This document shows, one piece after another, positions 18,786-27,087 of a DNA stretch of 64,000 bases. The stretch spans positions 1,863,001-1,927,000 of the forward strand of contig NZ_CP005083.1 in the NCBI RefSeq assembly GCF_001563265.1, read 5' to 3'. The position numbers were made by a program, and so were the translations under genes. The notes under the pieces were generated by a model. That model searched no databases, was not told the origin of the DNA, and worked only from the letters and a program-made list of their open reading frames with translations. The DNA is from Sphingobium sp. TKS (GTDB taxonomy: Bacteria; Pseudomonadota; Alphaproteobacteria; Sphingomonadales; Sphingomonadaceae). Position 1 is the first letter of the stretch. Every line of letters starts with the position of its first letter.

Positions 18786-18990
18786 TCGCGATCCACGCTC
18801 AAACTGAACGAAAGCGGCTGGACAGATCTGTCCGCTGCGCTGAAAAACGCCGCCCCTGGGCAAGGAAACAGCGGCTTCGCGGTCTGATCCGTCCAGATCC
18901 AGCAGTCTGCGCGACCGCAGGTGCCGCTTGCGGCAGAAAATCCTTGTCTAGCGCTCGGATACAGGCGATCTTCACCTCAAACGACACGCC

Positions 18991-19006
18991 ACTTGGGGAA
19001 TGCAGG
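18991..19006 (-). repeat. IS right inverted repeat
   Basis: ACTTGGGGAATGCAGG, the imperfect mirror of the left end. The five bases beyond it are ATGAA, which resembles but does not equal the ATGAT left of the element. Its GGGGA may also serve as ribosome binding site for the HPP gene that starts at the next base. Confidence 0.72.
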
Positions 19007-19471
19007 ATGAAGTGGGCGACGACCGATGCGATGTCGTGGCGGCGGATCGGGCTGGCAGGCTCGGTCTTTCTCGCCACCCTCGCGCTGTTCGGTGGGCTCG
19101 CTTATCATTTCGCGATCGTTGCGATGTGGATGCCGCTGGTCAATTCGGTCGCGTTGATTGCCACGACCCCCTCGGCTCCCTCGGCGCGGCCCTGGCCGAT
19201 CATGGCGGGGCATGCCGCGACCGCGTTCGTCGGTTCGCTGGCCGGCTGGATGTTCGGCGCTTCGGTGCTGGTCGCGATCATCGCCGCCACGCTCGGCCTG
19301 CTGCTGATGATGGCGGCCCGTGCGGTCCATCCGCCCGCGGCGGCGACGGGGCTCGTCTTCACGCTGCATCCGGTGCCCCCGCATGTCGCGGTGCCGCTGC
19401 TGATGCTGGGCGCCGGTGCGGTGACGCTGATCGGCATGGCGCTGCGCCGCTGGGATCGCCCGTCCGCATGA
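19007..19471 (+). CDS. HPP-family integral membrane protein (captured passenger)
   Basis: A 154-residue protein with about four membrane helices and the name-giving motif in ARAVHPPAAATGLVF, preceded by NSVALIATTPSAPSARPWPIMAGHA. HPP proteins are small permease-like membrane proteins; some in plants and cyanobacteria are linked to nitrite transport. The ATG directly abuts the right inverted repeat of the IS, so either the natural start lies there or the N-terminus has been trimmed. The same frame is open back to 18776 in IS sequence. It ends 51 bases before the element boundary. It has no link to adhesin export and is best seen as cargo. Confidence 0.75.
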   Translation: MKWATTDAMSWRRIGLAGSVFLATLALFGGLAYHFAIVAMWMPLVNSVALIATTPSAPSARPWPIMAGHAATAFVGSLAGWMFGASVLVAIIAATLGLLLMMAARAVHPPAAATGLVFTLHPVPPHVAVPLLMLGAGAVTLIGMALRRWDRPSA

Positions 19472-19522
19472 CCCCCGGATTGGGCATCGCCTGAATTTCG
19501 GCTAGGAGCCGGCGGATCGGGA

Positions 19523-19527
19523 ATGAT
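19523..19527. repeat. Target site duplication ATGAT, right copy
   Basis: Second copy of ATGAT, at the point where exporter coding sequence resumes (ATG ATG GGG ATC ATG). Removing the insert plus one copy gives GTC ATG ATG GGG in frame. Confidence 0.78.
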
Positions 19528-20737
19528 GGGGATCATGGCGAGCGCAGGATTTTTCCTGCAACGGTCGATGGCCCGCCTGTCACGCGATGCCCAGGCGGAT
19601 TCGAGCCTGCAAAGCGCGGCGCTGGTCGAAGCCATTGGCGGCATCGAGACGCTAAAGGCCTGCCGGGCCGAAGGGCGCATGCTGGAACGCTGGCGCCGCT
19701 ACGCCCGCATGAGCGCGGCGACGCAGGAAAAGCTACGGCGCTTGAGTTCGAAGAGCGTGACCCTGGCGGCCCTCTGCCAGCAGGTGACGAGCATCGCTCT
19801 GGTGATCGGCGGCTTCTATATGTTCGCGGCGGGCGACATTTCGATGGGCGCGATCATCGCCATCGTCATGCTGGCCGGGCGTTCGCTGGCGCCGGTCGGG
19901 CAACTCGCCTTCGTCATTGTGCGGGCGCGGCAGGCGATGACGACGCTCGACAGCCTCCAGACGCTGATCGATCAGCCCGACGAGCGGCTGGACGGCGCGC
20001 GGGGCATTATCCCCAAGATCCGTAAAGGCGCCATCGTCGCGCAGGGGCTGGAGTTCGCCTATCCCGGCGCCAGCCAGCCAAGCCTGCGCGGCATCAATCT
20101 GCGGGTCGAGCCGGGTGAGCGCATCGGCCTGATCGGCCGGGTGGCGTCGGGCAAGTCGACGCTGGGCCGGGTGATCTGCGGCCTTTATCCGCCCACCGGC
20201 GGGTTGCTGACCATCGATGAAATCGACAGCCGCCAATATCATCCGCATGAGCTGCGTTCCGCCTTCCGCTATGTTGGCCAGGATGCCGAACTGTTCAGTG
20301 GGTCCGTGCGCGAGAATCTGTTGCTGGGCGCCCGCGAAGCCAGCGAGGAAAAGCTGCTGGAGGCGCTGGAGCGTTCAGGCGCGTCGCGCTTCTTCGGACG
20401 CGATGCGGCGGGGTTCGACCTGCATATCGGTGAACGCGGCAGCCGCCTCTCGGGCGGGCAACGCAGCTTCCTCGTCATGGCGCGCGCGCTGGTCGAACCG
20501 GCAAAGCTGCTTTTCCTGGACGAGCCGACCGGCGCGATGGACAACCAGACCGAGAATCTCTTCATCGACCATCTGGAAAAGGCGCTGGAGCCCGATCAGA
20601 CGCTGATCGTGTCGACCCACCGCCATGCGCTGTTGCGGATCGTGGACCGGCTGATCGTGATCGATCAGGGCGTGGTGCTGGCCGATGGACCGCGTGACGA
20701 GATCATCGGCCAGCTCCAGCGAGGGACAGGGCTATGA
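19528..20737 (+). pseudogene. Type I secretion ABC transporter, 3' half (LapB-like)
   Basis: The last 402 codons of the interrupted exporter, open from ATG 19523. It starts in the membrane domain (GIMASAGFFLQRSMARLSRD, then LVEAIGGIETLK) and holds the whole nucleotide-binding domain: Walker A GRVASGKST, signature RLSGGQR, Walker B LLFLDEPTGAMD and the H-loop STHRH. All ATPase motifs are intact, so the damage comes only from the insertion. If translated from 19523 it would lack most membrane helices and the C39-like domain. Its stop codon overlaps the start of the hydrolase gene (ATGA), which confirms the original operon structure. Confidence 0.9.
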
Positions 20738-21720
20738 GTGTTCTGGTCCGAAGCGTCGGCATCGCAGCGCCAGTGGCCTTGGCTATCGCAACGGCCGCAC
20801 TCTGGCACCATGAACAGCCTCGACCCGCCATGCAGGCAAAGATCGTGGAATCCGCTCCTGCAATCCCGCGCCAATATCTCGCTTTGGTCCAGATGACCGA
20901 GCAAACCGACACCGCAGCGGAAGGCGACGAGGCTCGCGAGGAAAATCAGCGTCTCGGCTTCTCTGGCGGCATGATCGCTTCGGCCAAGCCCTTCCGCGCT
21001 CTGGGACAAGCGGGCGAGGATCATGACCGCGCGCTCCAGTGCCTGACGCAAGCCGTCTATTATGAGGCGGCCCGCGAGCCCGAGAGCGGCCAGCGCGCCG
21101 TCGCGCAGGTGGTGCTGAACCGCGTTCGCCACCCCGCCTTCGCCAAGACGGTGTGCGGCGTCGTCTACCAGCGCTTCGACGCGTCGGTCTGCCAGTTCAG
21201 CTTCGTCTGCGACGGCTCCCTTGCGCGCCACCCGCTGCCTGACCTCTGGAGCCGGGCGAAGCGGATCGCCGCCGATGCGCTGGCCGGACGGGTCGAGAAA
21301 GAGGTGGGCACCGCGACCCATTATCATGCCGATTATGTCTTCCCGCGCTGGGCGCCGCATCTGGCGAAGTTGGCGCAGGTCGGCGCGCATATCTTCTATC
21401 GCTGGCCGGGCGGCTGGGGTCTGCCGGGGGCATTCACCGGGCGTTATGCAGGCGGGGAGCATATTCCGGCCTTCGATCCGGCGCGCTTCGCCACGGTCGC
21501 GGAACCCGCGATCGACTATCCGCCCGTCGCGGCCTTGCCCGAACGCCGGGCGTCCAACGATGTGGGCGGCCGCATGGATCCGACCAAGGGGTGGAAGCTC
21601 TCCATTCCCGATCCTTCGGCAAGCGGCGGCGCGTTGGGCGACATGCTCGCCCGCCAGCAAAAGGCCGCGCCCATAGCGCTGGCGGCCGACGACCATAATC
21701 TTCAAGGGGTGCAACCATGA
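20734..21720 (+). CDS. Cell-wall hydrolase, SleB/Hydrolase_2 family
   Basis: A 328-residue protein with an N-terminal signal or membrane anchor (VGIAAPVALAIATAALWHHE). The Hydrolase_2 domain lies at about 100-230: CLTQAVYYEAAREPESGQRAVAQVVLNRVRHP, with the Glu in YYEA as likely catalytic acid, then CQFSFVCDG and GTATHYHADYV. SleB enzymes cut peptidoglycan; in Gram-negatives they act in the periplasm. It overlaps the exporter stop by ATGA and its own stop overlaps the adaptor gene by ATGA, so it is locked into the secretion operon. It may open the wall for assembly of the export complex. That role is an inference. Confidence 0.87.
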   Translation: MSVLVRSVGIAAPVALAIATAALWHHEQPRPAMQAKIVESAPAIPRQYLALVQMTEQTDTAAEGDEAREENQRLGFSGGMIASAKPFRALGQAGEDHDRALQCLTQAVYYEAAREPESGQRAVAQVVLNRVRHPAFAKTVCGVVYQRFDASVCQFSFVCDGSLARHPLPDLWSRAKRIAADALAGRVEKEVGTATHYHADYVFPRWAPHLAKLAQVGAHIFYRWPGGWGLPGAFTGRYAGGEHIPAFDPARFATVAEPAIDYPPVAALPERRASNDVGGRMDPTKGWKLSIPDPSASGGALGDMLARQQKAAPIALAADDHNLQGVQP

Positions 21721-22991
21721 TTTCGCGCTGGGTACGCTGGCTGCGGGGGCAACCGGGCAACAAGCAGGTCATTCTTTACAGCGGCGGGGGCATGCTGGTC
21801 TTCCTGATGTGGGCCAGCCTGGCGCCGGTGGATGAAGTGACGCACGGGCAGGGCAGGGTGATCCCGTCCAGCAAGGCGCAGGTCATTCAGTCCGCCGAAC
21901 CGACCACGATCGAGGAAATCCTGGTCCGCTCCGGGCAGAAGGTGGGCAAGGGGCAATTGCTGGTGCGCCTGGATGACGCCATGCTGGCGTCCGAACTGGG
22001 GCAGATTCAGGCGGAGACGCGCTCGTTGACCGCGCGCGCCGGACGTCTGGAGAAGGAAGGCACAGGCACCGGTGCGGCCTGCGCGACCGGCGGGCCGGAA
22101 TGTCAGCAGGAACAGGCGCTTGCCGCAGTCCGCCAGTCCGCGCTGCGCAGCAAGCAGGATGCGATGGCGGCCGCCGTCGACCAGCGCCGCCGCGAACTGG
22201 GCGAAGCGCAAGCGACCATCGACAGCCTTGGCGGCAGCGTGCAACTGGCGCGCCAGCGTGTGGCGATGTTGGAACCGCTCGCCGCAAAGTCGATCATCCC
22301 GCAGACCGAATTGCTGGATGCGCGCCGCGATCTGGTGGATGCGCAGGGGCGGCTGAACGCGGCGCAACAACAGGCGTCGCGTGCCTCCGCCGCGATCCGC
22401 GAGGCGCAGGCGCAACTGTCCGAGGCGAATTTCCAGTTCCGGCAGGACGCGCTCAATGAACGCAGTCAACTCGAGGCCAAGATCGCCGTCAACAGCGAGT
22501 CTCTTCGGGGCGCAAAAGGACGGGCGCAGCGGGCGGAGATCCGCTCGCCCGTCGACGGCGTGGTCAATGACGTGCAGGTGACGACCATCGGCGGCTTCGT
22601 CAGTCCGGGGCAGAAGATCATGCAGATCGTGCCGGTGGGCGATAAACTGCTGGTCGAGGCGCGGGTGAAGCCCAACGATATCGCCTTCATCAAGACCGGC
22701 GACCGCGCCGTGGTGAAGGTGACGGCCTATGACTTCTCCATCTATGGCGGGCTGTCCGGGACCGTGCAGCAGGTTTCGGCCGACAGCGTCTATGACGAAG
22801 CGACGCGGGAAGCCTATTTCACCGTGGTTGTGGAGACGGACCGCGCATGGCTCGGCACTGGCGCGCACAAGCTGCCGATCACGCCGGGCATGGTGTGCGA
22901 TGTGGAGATCATGACCGGCCGCAAATCGGTGCTGGCCTATCTGCTCAAGCCCATCATGAAGGCGCGGTCGGAGGCTTTGAGGGAGCGTTAA
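21717..22991 (+). CDS. HlyD-family type I secretion adaptor (LapC-like)
   Basis: A 424-residue membrane fusion protein. One transmembrane segment at about 19-38 (ILYSGGGMLVFLMWASLAPV) is followed by DEVTHGQGRVIPSSKAQVIQ, the classic HlyD start of the lipoyl-like domain. A long coiled coil spans about 95-270, the second lipoyl half (RAEIRSPVDGVVNDV) follows, and the beta-barrel ends in ITPGMVCDVEIMTGRKSVLAYLLKP, the HlyD-family C-terminal signature. It bridges the ABC transporter and the TolC-type channel. The gene is intact and last in the operon. Confidence 0.94.
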   Translation: MISRWVRWLRGQPGNKQVILYSGGGMLVFLMWASLAPVDEVTHGQGRVIPSSKAQVIQSAEPTTIEEILVRSGQKVGKGQLLVRLDDAMLASELGQIQAETRSLTARAGRLEKEGTGTGAACATGGPECQQEQALAAVRQSALRSKQDAMAAAVDQRRRELGEAQATIDSLGGSVQLARQRVAMLEPLAAKSIIPQTELLDARRDLVDAQGRLNAAQQQASRASAAIREAQAQLSEANFQFRQDALNERSQLEAKIAVNSESLRGAKGRAQRAEIRSPVDGVVNDVQVTTIGGFVSPGQKIMQIVPVGDKLLVEARVKPNDIAFIKTGDRAVVKVTAYDFSIYGGLSGTVQQVSADSVYDEATREAYFTVVVETDRAWLGTGAHKLPITPGMVCDVEIMTGRKSVLAYLLKPIMKARSEALRER

Positions 22992-22998
22992 GGATAGC

Positions 22999-23022
22999 GT
23001 GCTCCTGCGCAGGCAGGAGCAC
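22999..23022. terminator. Hairpin between convergent adaptor and protease genes
   Basis: GTGCTCCTGC, loop GCAG, GCAGGAGCAC: ten perfect pairs between two convergent genes. No T-tract follows on either strand, so it may work as a weak bidirectional terminator or as a member of the dispersed hairpin family. Confidence 0.55.
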
Positions 23023-23041
23023 GGTCACCAGCATAGCTCAC

Positions 23042-24100
23042 TCAGCGCGCGGCGAACTGCACCGGCTGCGGCGTCGTCACGCGATAGCCATGGGTCCAGC
23101 GCCCAAAGGCGTTGAAGCTCATGATCGGCCGATAATCGCTGACGCTGGATGAAGGCAGCACCCGGTCGGTCATATTGTCGAGGATCATCAGATCGCCGCC
23201 GATCCGCACCGCCAGCACGGCATGGTCCGCCTGCCGCACCAGATCGCGGGCGATCACCAGGAACATGGCATGCCGGTCGAAGCCCGCGGCTTCCAGCAGC
23301 TTCATCTTGGCGATGGCATAATCCTCGCAATCGCCGGCGCCGCTTTGCAGCGTCCGCGCCGCCGAACCCCAATTGTCGCCGCCCTGCCGGTCGTCCACGA
23401 AACGCAGCCGCCGGTTGACCCAGCTATTGATCATCTCGACCTGCTGCTGCGTCGACGAGCCGCGAGCTGCATTGAGGACAGCGCTCCAAACCCCCTTGCC
23501 GGGTAGGGCCGCCGAAACCGAGGCCCATTTGCCGTCGAGCAGAGTCCGGGAGATCGGCATGGCCACCGAGCCGAACACGTCGGGCTGCCCATTGCGTGGC
23601 GGCTGGCCCGCCAGAGCGGGAACAGGACGAGCAGGCATGACGAAAGCGCTTGCCTGCGGGATCGCAGCAGCCGTCGGTGCTGGCAGAAAGCCGCGCATGA
23701 AGCCGGGCACCAGTTCCGGCTGGCGATAGCTCACCACGGAAAGCTGGACGCCCTGCAACTGCCAGCCGGGCAGCTTGCCGATGAAGCCGTTGATGCGCCG
23801 GTCGTTGACGATAGCGTCCGGAACGGCGGGCTGCGCGATCCAGGAGGTTTGGATGCTCCCGCCGCCCTGCTGCGCGCTGATCGCCGCCAGACGGCTCATG
23901 CCGCCCGCGAGGAGATTGGCGGAAATTCGTTCGGCCGGCGTATAGGCGGCAACGTTCCGCCCCAGAGCGTCCGGAAAGGCTGCCAGCGGCGCTTGCGCCA
24001 GCGCATGACCGCTTGCCGTTGCCAGCAACAGGGCAGGCGCAGCGCGGAGCGCGACACGGCACAGGGCCGGGGAATGAAGGGGCGGGGCGAAGCCTGACAT
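23042..24100 (-). CDS. LapG-type transglutaminase-like cysteine protease (BTLCP)
   Basis: A 352-residue secreted protein with a signal peptide ending near HALAQA. The protease domain fills residues about 205-345. The catalytic triad reads C258 (GAGDCEDYAIAKM), H293 (ADHAVLAVR) and D308 (MILDN). The acidic residues around C258 (D257, E259, D260) match the calcium site of LapG. LapG cuts LapA-type adhesins behind a retention module and so releases them from the cell. The adhesin here has a PAAG motif at a fitting position. Residues 36-200 form an extra N-terminal region not found in short LapG proteins. It is convergent with the secretion operon. No LapD-type inhibitor is visible in the window. 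Confidence 0.87.
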   Translation of the reverse strand: MSGFAPPLHSPALCRVALRAAPALLLATASGHALAQAPLAAFPDALGRNVAAYTPAERISANLLAGGMSRLAAISAQQGGGSIQTSWIAQPAVPDAIVNDRRINGFIGKLPGWQLQGVQLSVVSYRQPELVPGFMRGFLPAPTAAAIPQASAFVMPARPVPALAGQPPRNGQPDVFGSVAMPISRTLLDGKWASVSAALPGKGVWSAVLNAARGSSTQQQVEMINSWVNRRLRFVDDRQGGDNWGSAARTLQSGAGDCEDYAIAKMKLLEAAGFDRHAMFLVIARDLVRQADHAVLAVRIGGDLMILDNMTDRVLPSSSVSDYRPIMSFNAFGRWTHGYRVTTPQPVQFAAR

Positions 24101-24214
24101 GCTTGCCCGTATCGCGCCAAAAATTGAACATCCGGTGCGCCACGCTGGTTAACGCGGCGCTAGGCAAAAAATTGCCGCCCCTTTTTGCCGCCCCTGTTCA
24201 GGCGAGCCTTTCGA

Positions 24215-26188
24215 TCAGGCGTCGATCGCCTCTTCATCCACGGTCGCGGCATTTTCCTGAATGAAGGCAAAGCGATGCGCCGGGTTGGTGCCCATCAGCC
24301 GCTCGACCAGTTCGCGCACCTGTTGCCGGTCCTCGATATCGTCGGGCAGGGTGACGCGGATCAGACTGCGTGTCTTGGGGTCCATGGTCGTCTCGCGGAG
24401 CTGGCCCGGATTCATCTCGCCCAGCCCCTTGAAGCGGCTGACCTCGACCTTCTTGCCCTTGAATTCCTTGCGCAGAATCTCTTCGCGATGCGCATCGTCC
24501 TTGGCGTAGAGGCTCTTGCCCCCGGCAACGAGGCGATAGAGCGGCGGCTGCGCCAGATAGAGGTGCCCGCGACGCACCAGTTCCGGCATCTCCTGGAAGA
24601 AGAAGGTCATCAGCAGCGTCGCGATATGCGCGCCATCGACGTCCGCGTCGGTCATGATGACGATGCGTTCGTAACGCAGATGATCGGGGTTGCAGTCCTT
24701 GCGCGTGCCGCAGCCCAGCGCCAGGATCATGTCGGCAATCTCCTGATTGGCGAGGATCTTGGCGGTGTTGGCTGATGCTACGTTGAGGATCTTGCCGCGC
24801 AAGGGCAGGATGGCCTGCGTCTTGCGATCACGCGCCTGCTTGGCCGAACCGCCCGCCGAGTCACCCTCGACCAGGAAGATTTCCGCGCCTTCGGGATCGT
24901 CATTGGAACAATCGGTCAGCTTGCCCGGCAACCGCAGCTTGCGCGAATTGGTCGCGGTCTTGCGCTTGACCTCTTTCTCCTGCTTGCGCTTCAGCCGCTC
25001 GTCCATGCGGTCGAGCACATAGGCGAGCAGCGCCTTGCCGCGCTCCATATGGTCGGACAGATAATGGTCGAAATGATCGCGCACGGCGTTCTCGACCAGC
25101 CGCGCAGCCTCCGGACTGGTGAGCCGGTCCTTGGTCTGGCTCTGGAACTGGGGATCGCGGATGAAGACCGACAGCATCACCTCCGATGAGGTCACGATGT
25201 CGTCGGCGGTGATGTCCTTCGCCTTCTTCTGTCCCACCAGTTCGCCAAAGGCGCGGATGCCCTTCACCAGCGCGGCGCGCAACCCGGTTTCATGGGTGCC
25301 GCCGTCGGGCGTCGGGATGGTGTTGCAATACCAGCTATAGCTGCCATCCGACCAGAGCGGCCAGGCGACTGCCCATTCCACGCGCCCGACCGAATCGGGA
25401 AAATCCTGCGACCCGGAGAAGAAGGCGCTGGTCGCGCATTCCCGGTCGCCCACCTGTTCCTTCAGATGATCGGCCAAGCCGCCGGGAAACTGGAACACGG
25501 CCTCAGGCGGCGTATCGTCGGTGATGAGTTCGGGCGCGCATTTCCAGCGGATTTCGACGCCCGCGAACAGATAGGCCTTCGACCGTGCCAGCCGGTAGAG
25601 ACGGGACGGCTTGAACTTCTGCTCCCCGAAAATCTCATGATCGGGCACGAAGCTGACCGACGTGCCGCGCCGGTTGGGCGCGGCGCCGACCTTCTCCAGC
25701 CCGCTGCTGGGCAGGCCTTGCGTGAAGCTCTGGCGGAACAGCTCCTTGTTGCGTGCCACCTCCACCACGGTGATGATCGAAAGCGCATTCACCACGCTGA
25801 TGCCGACGCCGTGCAGGCCGCCGGAGGTCGCATAGGCCTTGTCGGTGAACTTGCCGCCCGAATGGAGCGTGGTGAGGATGACTTCCAGCGCCGACTTGCC
25901 GGGAAATTTAGGATGCGGATCGACCGGGATGCCGCGGCCATTGTCGGTGATGGTAAGCTTGTTGCCCGGCTCCAGCAGCACCTCGATCCGCGTGGCATGG
26001 CCCGCCACCGCTTCGTCCATGCTGTTGTCGAGCACTTCGCTGGCGAGATGATGCAGCGCCCGCTCGTCCGTGCCGCCGATATACATGCCGGGGCGGCGGC
26101 GAACCGGTTCCAGTCCTTCCAGCACTTCGATGGTGGAGGCGTCATAGCCGGGGGAAGAAGTGGGCTGGCTCTCGAACAGATCGGACAT
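24215..26188 (-). CDS. parE: DNA topoisomerase IV subunit B
   Basis: A 657-residue GHKL-type ATPase subunit that works with ParC to decatenate chromosomes. It shows EVLDNSMDEAVAG (Bergerat-fold Asn), DNGRGIPVD, the lid GGLHGVGISVVNALS, and the Toprim part EGDSAGGSAKQARDRKTQAILPLRGKILNV with DADVDGAHIATLL and a C-terminal KGLGEMNP. ParE rather than GyrB is indicated by the overall length and the FKGLGEMNPGQL / TMDPKTRSLIRV end. The frame is open further upstream, but the start MSDLFESQ at 26188 fits the family. Confidence 0.94.
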   Translation of the reverse strand: MSDLFESQPTSSPGYDASTIEVLEGLEPVRRRPGMYIGGTDERALHHLASEVLDNSMDEAVAGHATRIEVLLEPGNKLTITDNGRGIPVDPHPKFPGKSALEVILTTLHSGGKFTDKAYATSGGLHGVGISVVNALSIITVVEVARNKELFRQSFTQGLPSSGLEKVGAAPNRRGTSVSFVPDHEIFGEQKFKPSRLYRLARSKAYLFAGVEIRWKCAPELITDDTPPEAVFQFPGGLADHLKEQVGDRECATSAFFSGSQDFPDSVGRVEWAVAWPLWSDGSYSWYCNTIPTPDGGTHETGLRAALVKGIRAFGELVGQKKAKDITADDIVTSSEVMLSVFIRDPQFQSQTKDRLTSPEAARLVENAVRDHFDHYLSDHMERGKALLAYVLDRMDERLKRKQEKEVKRKTATNSRKLRLPGKLTDCSNDDPEGAEIFLVEGDSAGGSAKQARDRKTQAILPLRGKILNVASANTAKILANQEIADMILALGCGTRKDCNPDHLRYERIVIMTDADVDGAHIATLLMTFFFQEMPELVRRGHLYLAQPPLYRLVAGGKSLYAKDDAHREEILRKEFKGKKVEVSRFKGLGEMNPGQLRETTMDPKTRSLIRVTLPDDIEDRQQVRELVERLMGTNPAHRFAFIQENAATVDEEAIDA

Positions 26189-26237
26189 GGATATAGCTAT
26201 AAGCGGGTGCGCGTCGTGCGCAAGCGCGACGCGCAAA

Positions 26238-26276
26238 GGAAAAGGGCCGGCTCTTTCTAAGAACCGGCCCTTTTCC
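26238..26276. terminator. Strong bidirectional terminator between parE and gcrA
   Basis: GGAAAAGGGCCGG pairs with CCGGCCCTTTTCC over 13 bases, with a further TCTT/AAGA pair inside. It lies just downstream of gcrA on the minus strand, ends in a T-run within the arm, and should separate gcrA from parE transcription. Confidence 0.85.
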
Positions 26277-26292
26277 GCATCTATCGCATTTT

Positions 26293-26970
26293 TTACCGGA
26301 CCCTGGGTCCGCCAAAGGGCAGTGGCGGCGGCGGACGCCGCGTGCCGCGCGGCAACTGCGCCTGATAGGCACGGCCGCAATGTTCGACGCAATAGGGAAA
26401 GCCCGGATTGACCGTCTCACCGCAGAAGTGGAAGTCCGGCTCGCCCGGATGGCCCATCGGCCATTTGCAGATGCGTTCGGTTAGGTCCAGCAGCGTGGTC
26501 TTGCCGGCGATTTCCGGGCTGGGCTTGGCCGGCACCAGGCGACGGGGCGGCGCGGGCGGAATCGGCGCCTGCTGGTCGCCGGGCCCTTGGCGCAGGAAGC
26601 CGCCCGGCCCGACCGAGATGATGCGCGGCTGCGGCTTGGGCGGTTCCGCATCCGGAGCGGCCGCCACTGGAGCCGGTGCGGGCGTGGCAGGAGCCGCAGG
26701 CCGGACCGGCGAGGGGGCGGCGTGATGCACCGGAGCGGCCGGCTTGGGCGCTTCGGCCTCTGGCGCGGGTTTGCGCAGAGGCGGTGCGGCCTTTTTCGGC
26801 ACTTCGTTGGCTTTAACCGGGGAAGGGCGGGATTGCAGGCCCAGACGATGCGCCTTGCCGATCACCGCATTGCGGCTGACCCCGCCCAGTTCGTCCGCGA
26901 TCTGGCTGGCGGTCAGACCCCGTTCCCACATTGCCTTGAGCTGGTCGATACGCTCGTCGGTCCAGGACAA
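26293..26970 (-). CDS. gcrA: GcrA cell-cycle regulator
   Basis: A 225-residue protein. GcrA binds sigma-70 and methylated GANTC promoters in alphaproteobacteria and drives cell-cycle genes. The N-terminal helix-turn-helix is typical: SWTDERIDQLKAMWERGLTAS, then GGVSRNAVIGKAHRLGL. A long Pro/Ala linker (about 55-150) leads to the C-terminal Cys-containing domain CKWPMGHPGEPDFHFCG, PYCVEHC. The start is a TTG at 26970, chosen because AGGAG is 7 bases upstream and the N-terminus then matches the family; a TTG at 26985 is less likely. The linker is longer than in Caulobacter GcrA. Confidence 0.92.
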   Translation of the reverse strand: MSWTDERIDQLKAMWERGLTASQIADELGGVSRNAVIGKAHRLGLQSRPSPVKANEVPKKAAPPLRKPAPEAEAPKPAAPVHHAAPSPVRPAAPATPAPAPVAAAPDAEPPKPQPRIISVGPGGFLRQGPGDQQAPIPPAPPRRLVPAKPSPEIAGKTTLLDLTERICKWPMGHPGEPDFHFCGETVNPGFPYCVEHCGRAYQAQLPRGTRRPPPPLPFGGPRVR

Positions 26971-27087
26971 TGAATGACTCCTCAAAATTTCAAATCCGCG
27001 CCCTATATGGGGCGCGCCAGCACAGGTTCAATTTCCCGTGCATAACGCCCTTGCGGCACAACCCCTCAGCCGATAGTCGATCCGATC

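Larger units (their letters stand above)
17336..19522 (+). mobile_element. IS1380-family transposition unit carrying an HPP gene
   Basis: A 2,187-bp insertion inside the LapB-like gene. It consists of an IS1380-type element (17336-19006) with imperfect terminal repeats plus 516 bases of adjacent DNA (19007-19522) that hold an HPP-family gene. ATGAT flanks the whole unit rather than only the IS. This architecture (left repeat, transposase, right repeat, captured gene, new right end, 5-bp duplication) is that of one-ended transposition by ISEcp1, another IS1380 member. The captured right end matches the left repeat poorly (about 6 of 12 bases), as also happens for ISEcp1. Confidence 0.78.

Noticed and set aside
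19007..19011. ATGAA right of the IS repeat as a target duplication of the IS alone
   Set aside because: It differs from ATGAT by one base, and the exporter frame resumes only at 19523, where ATGAT is exact.
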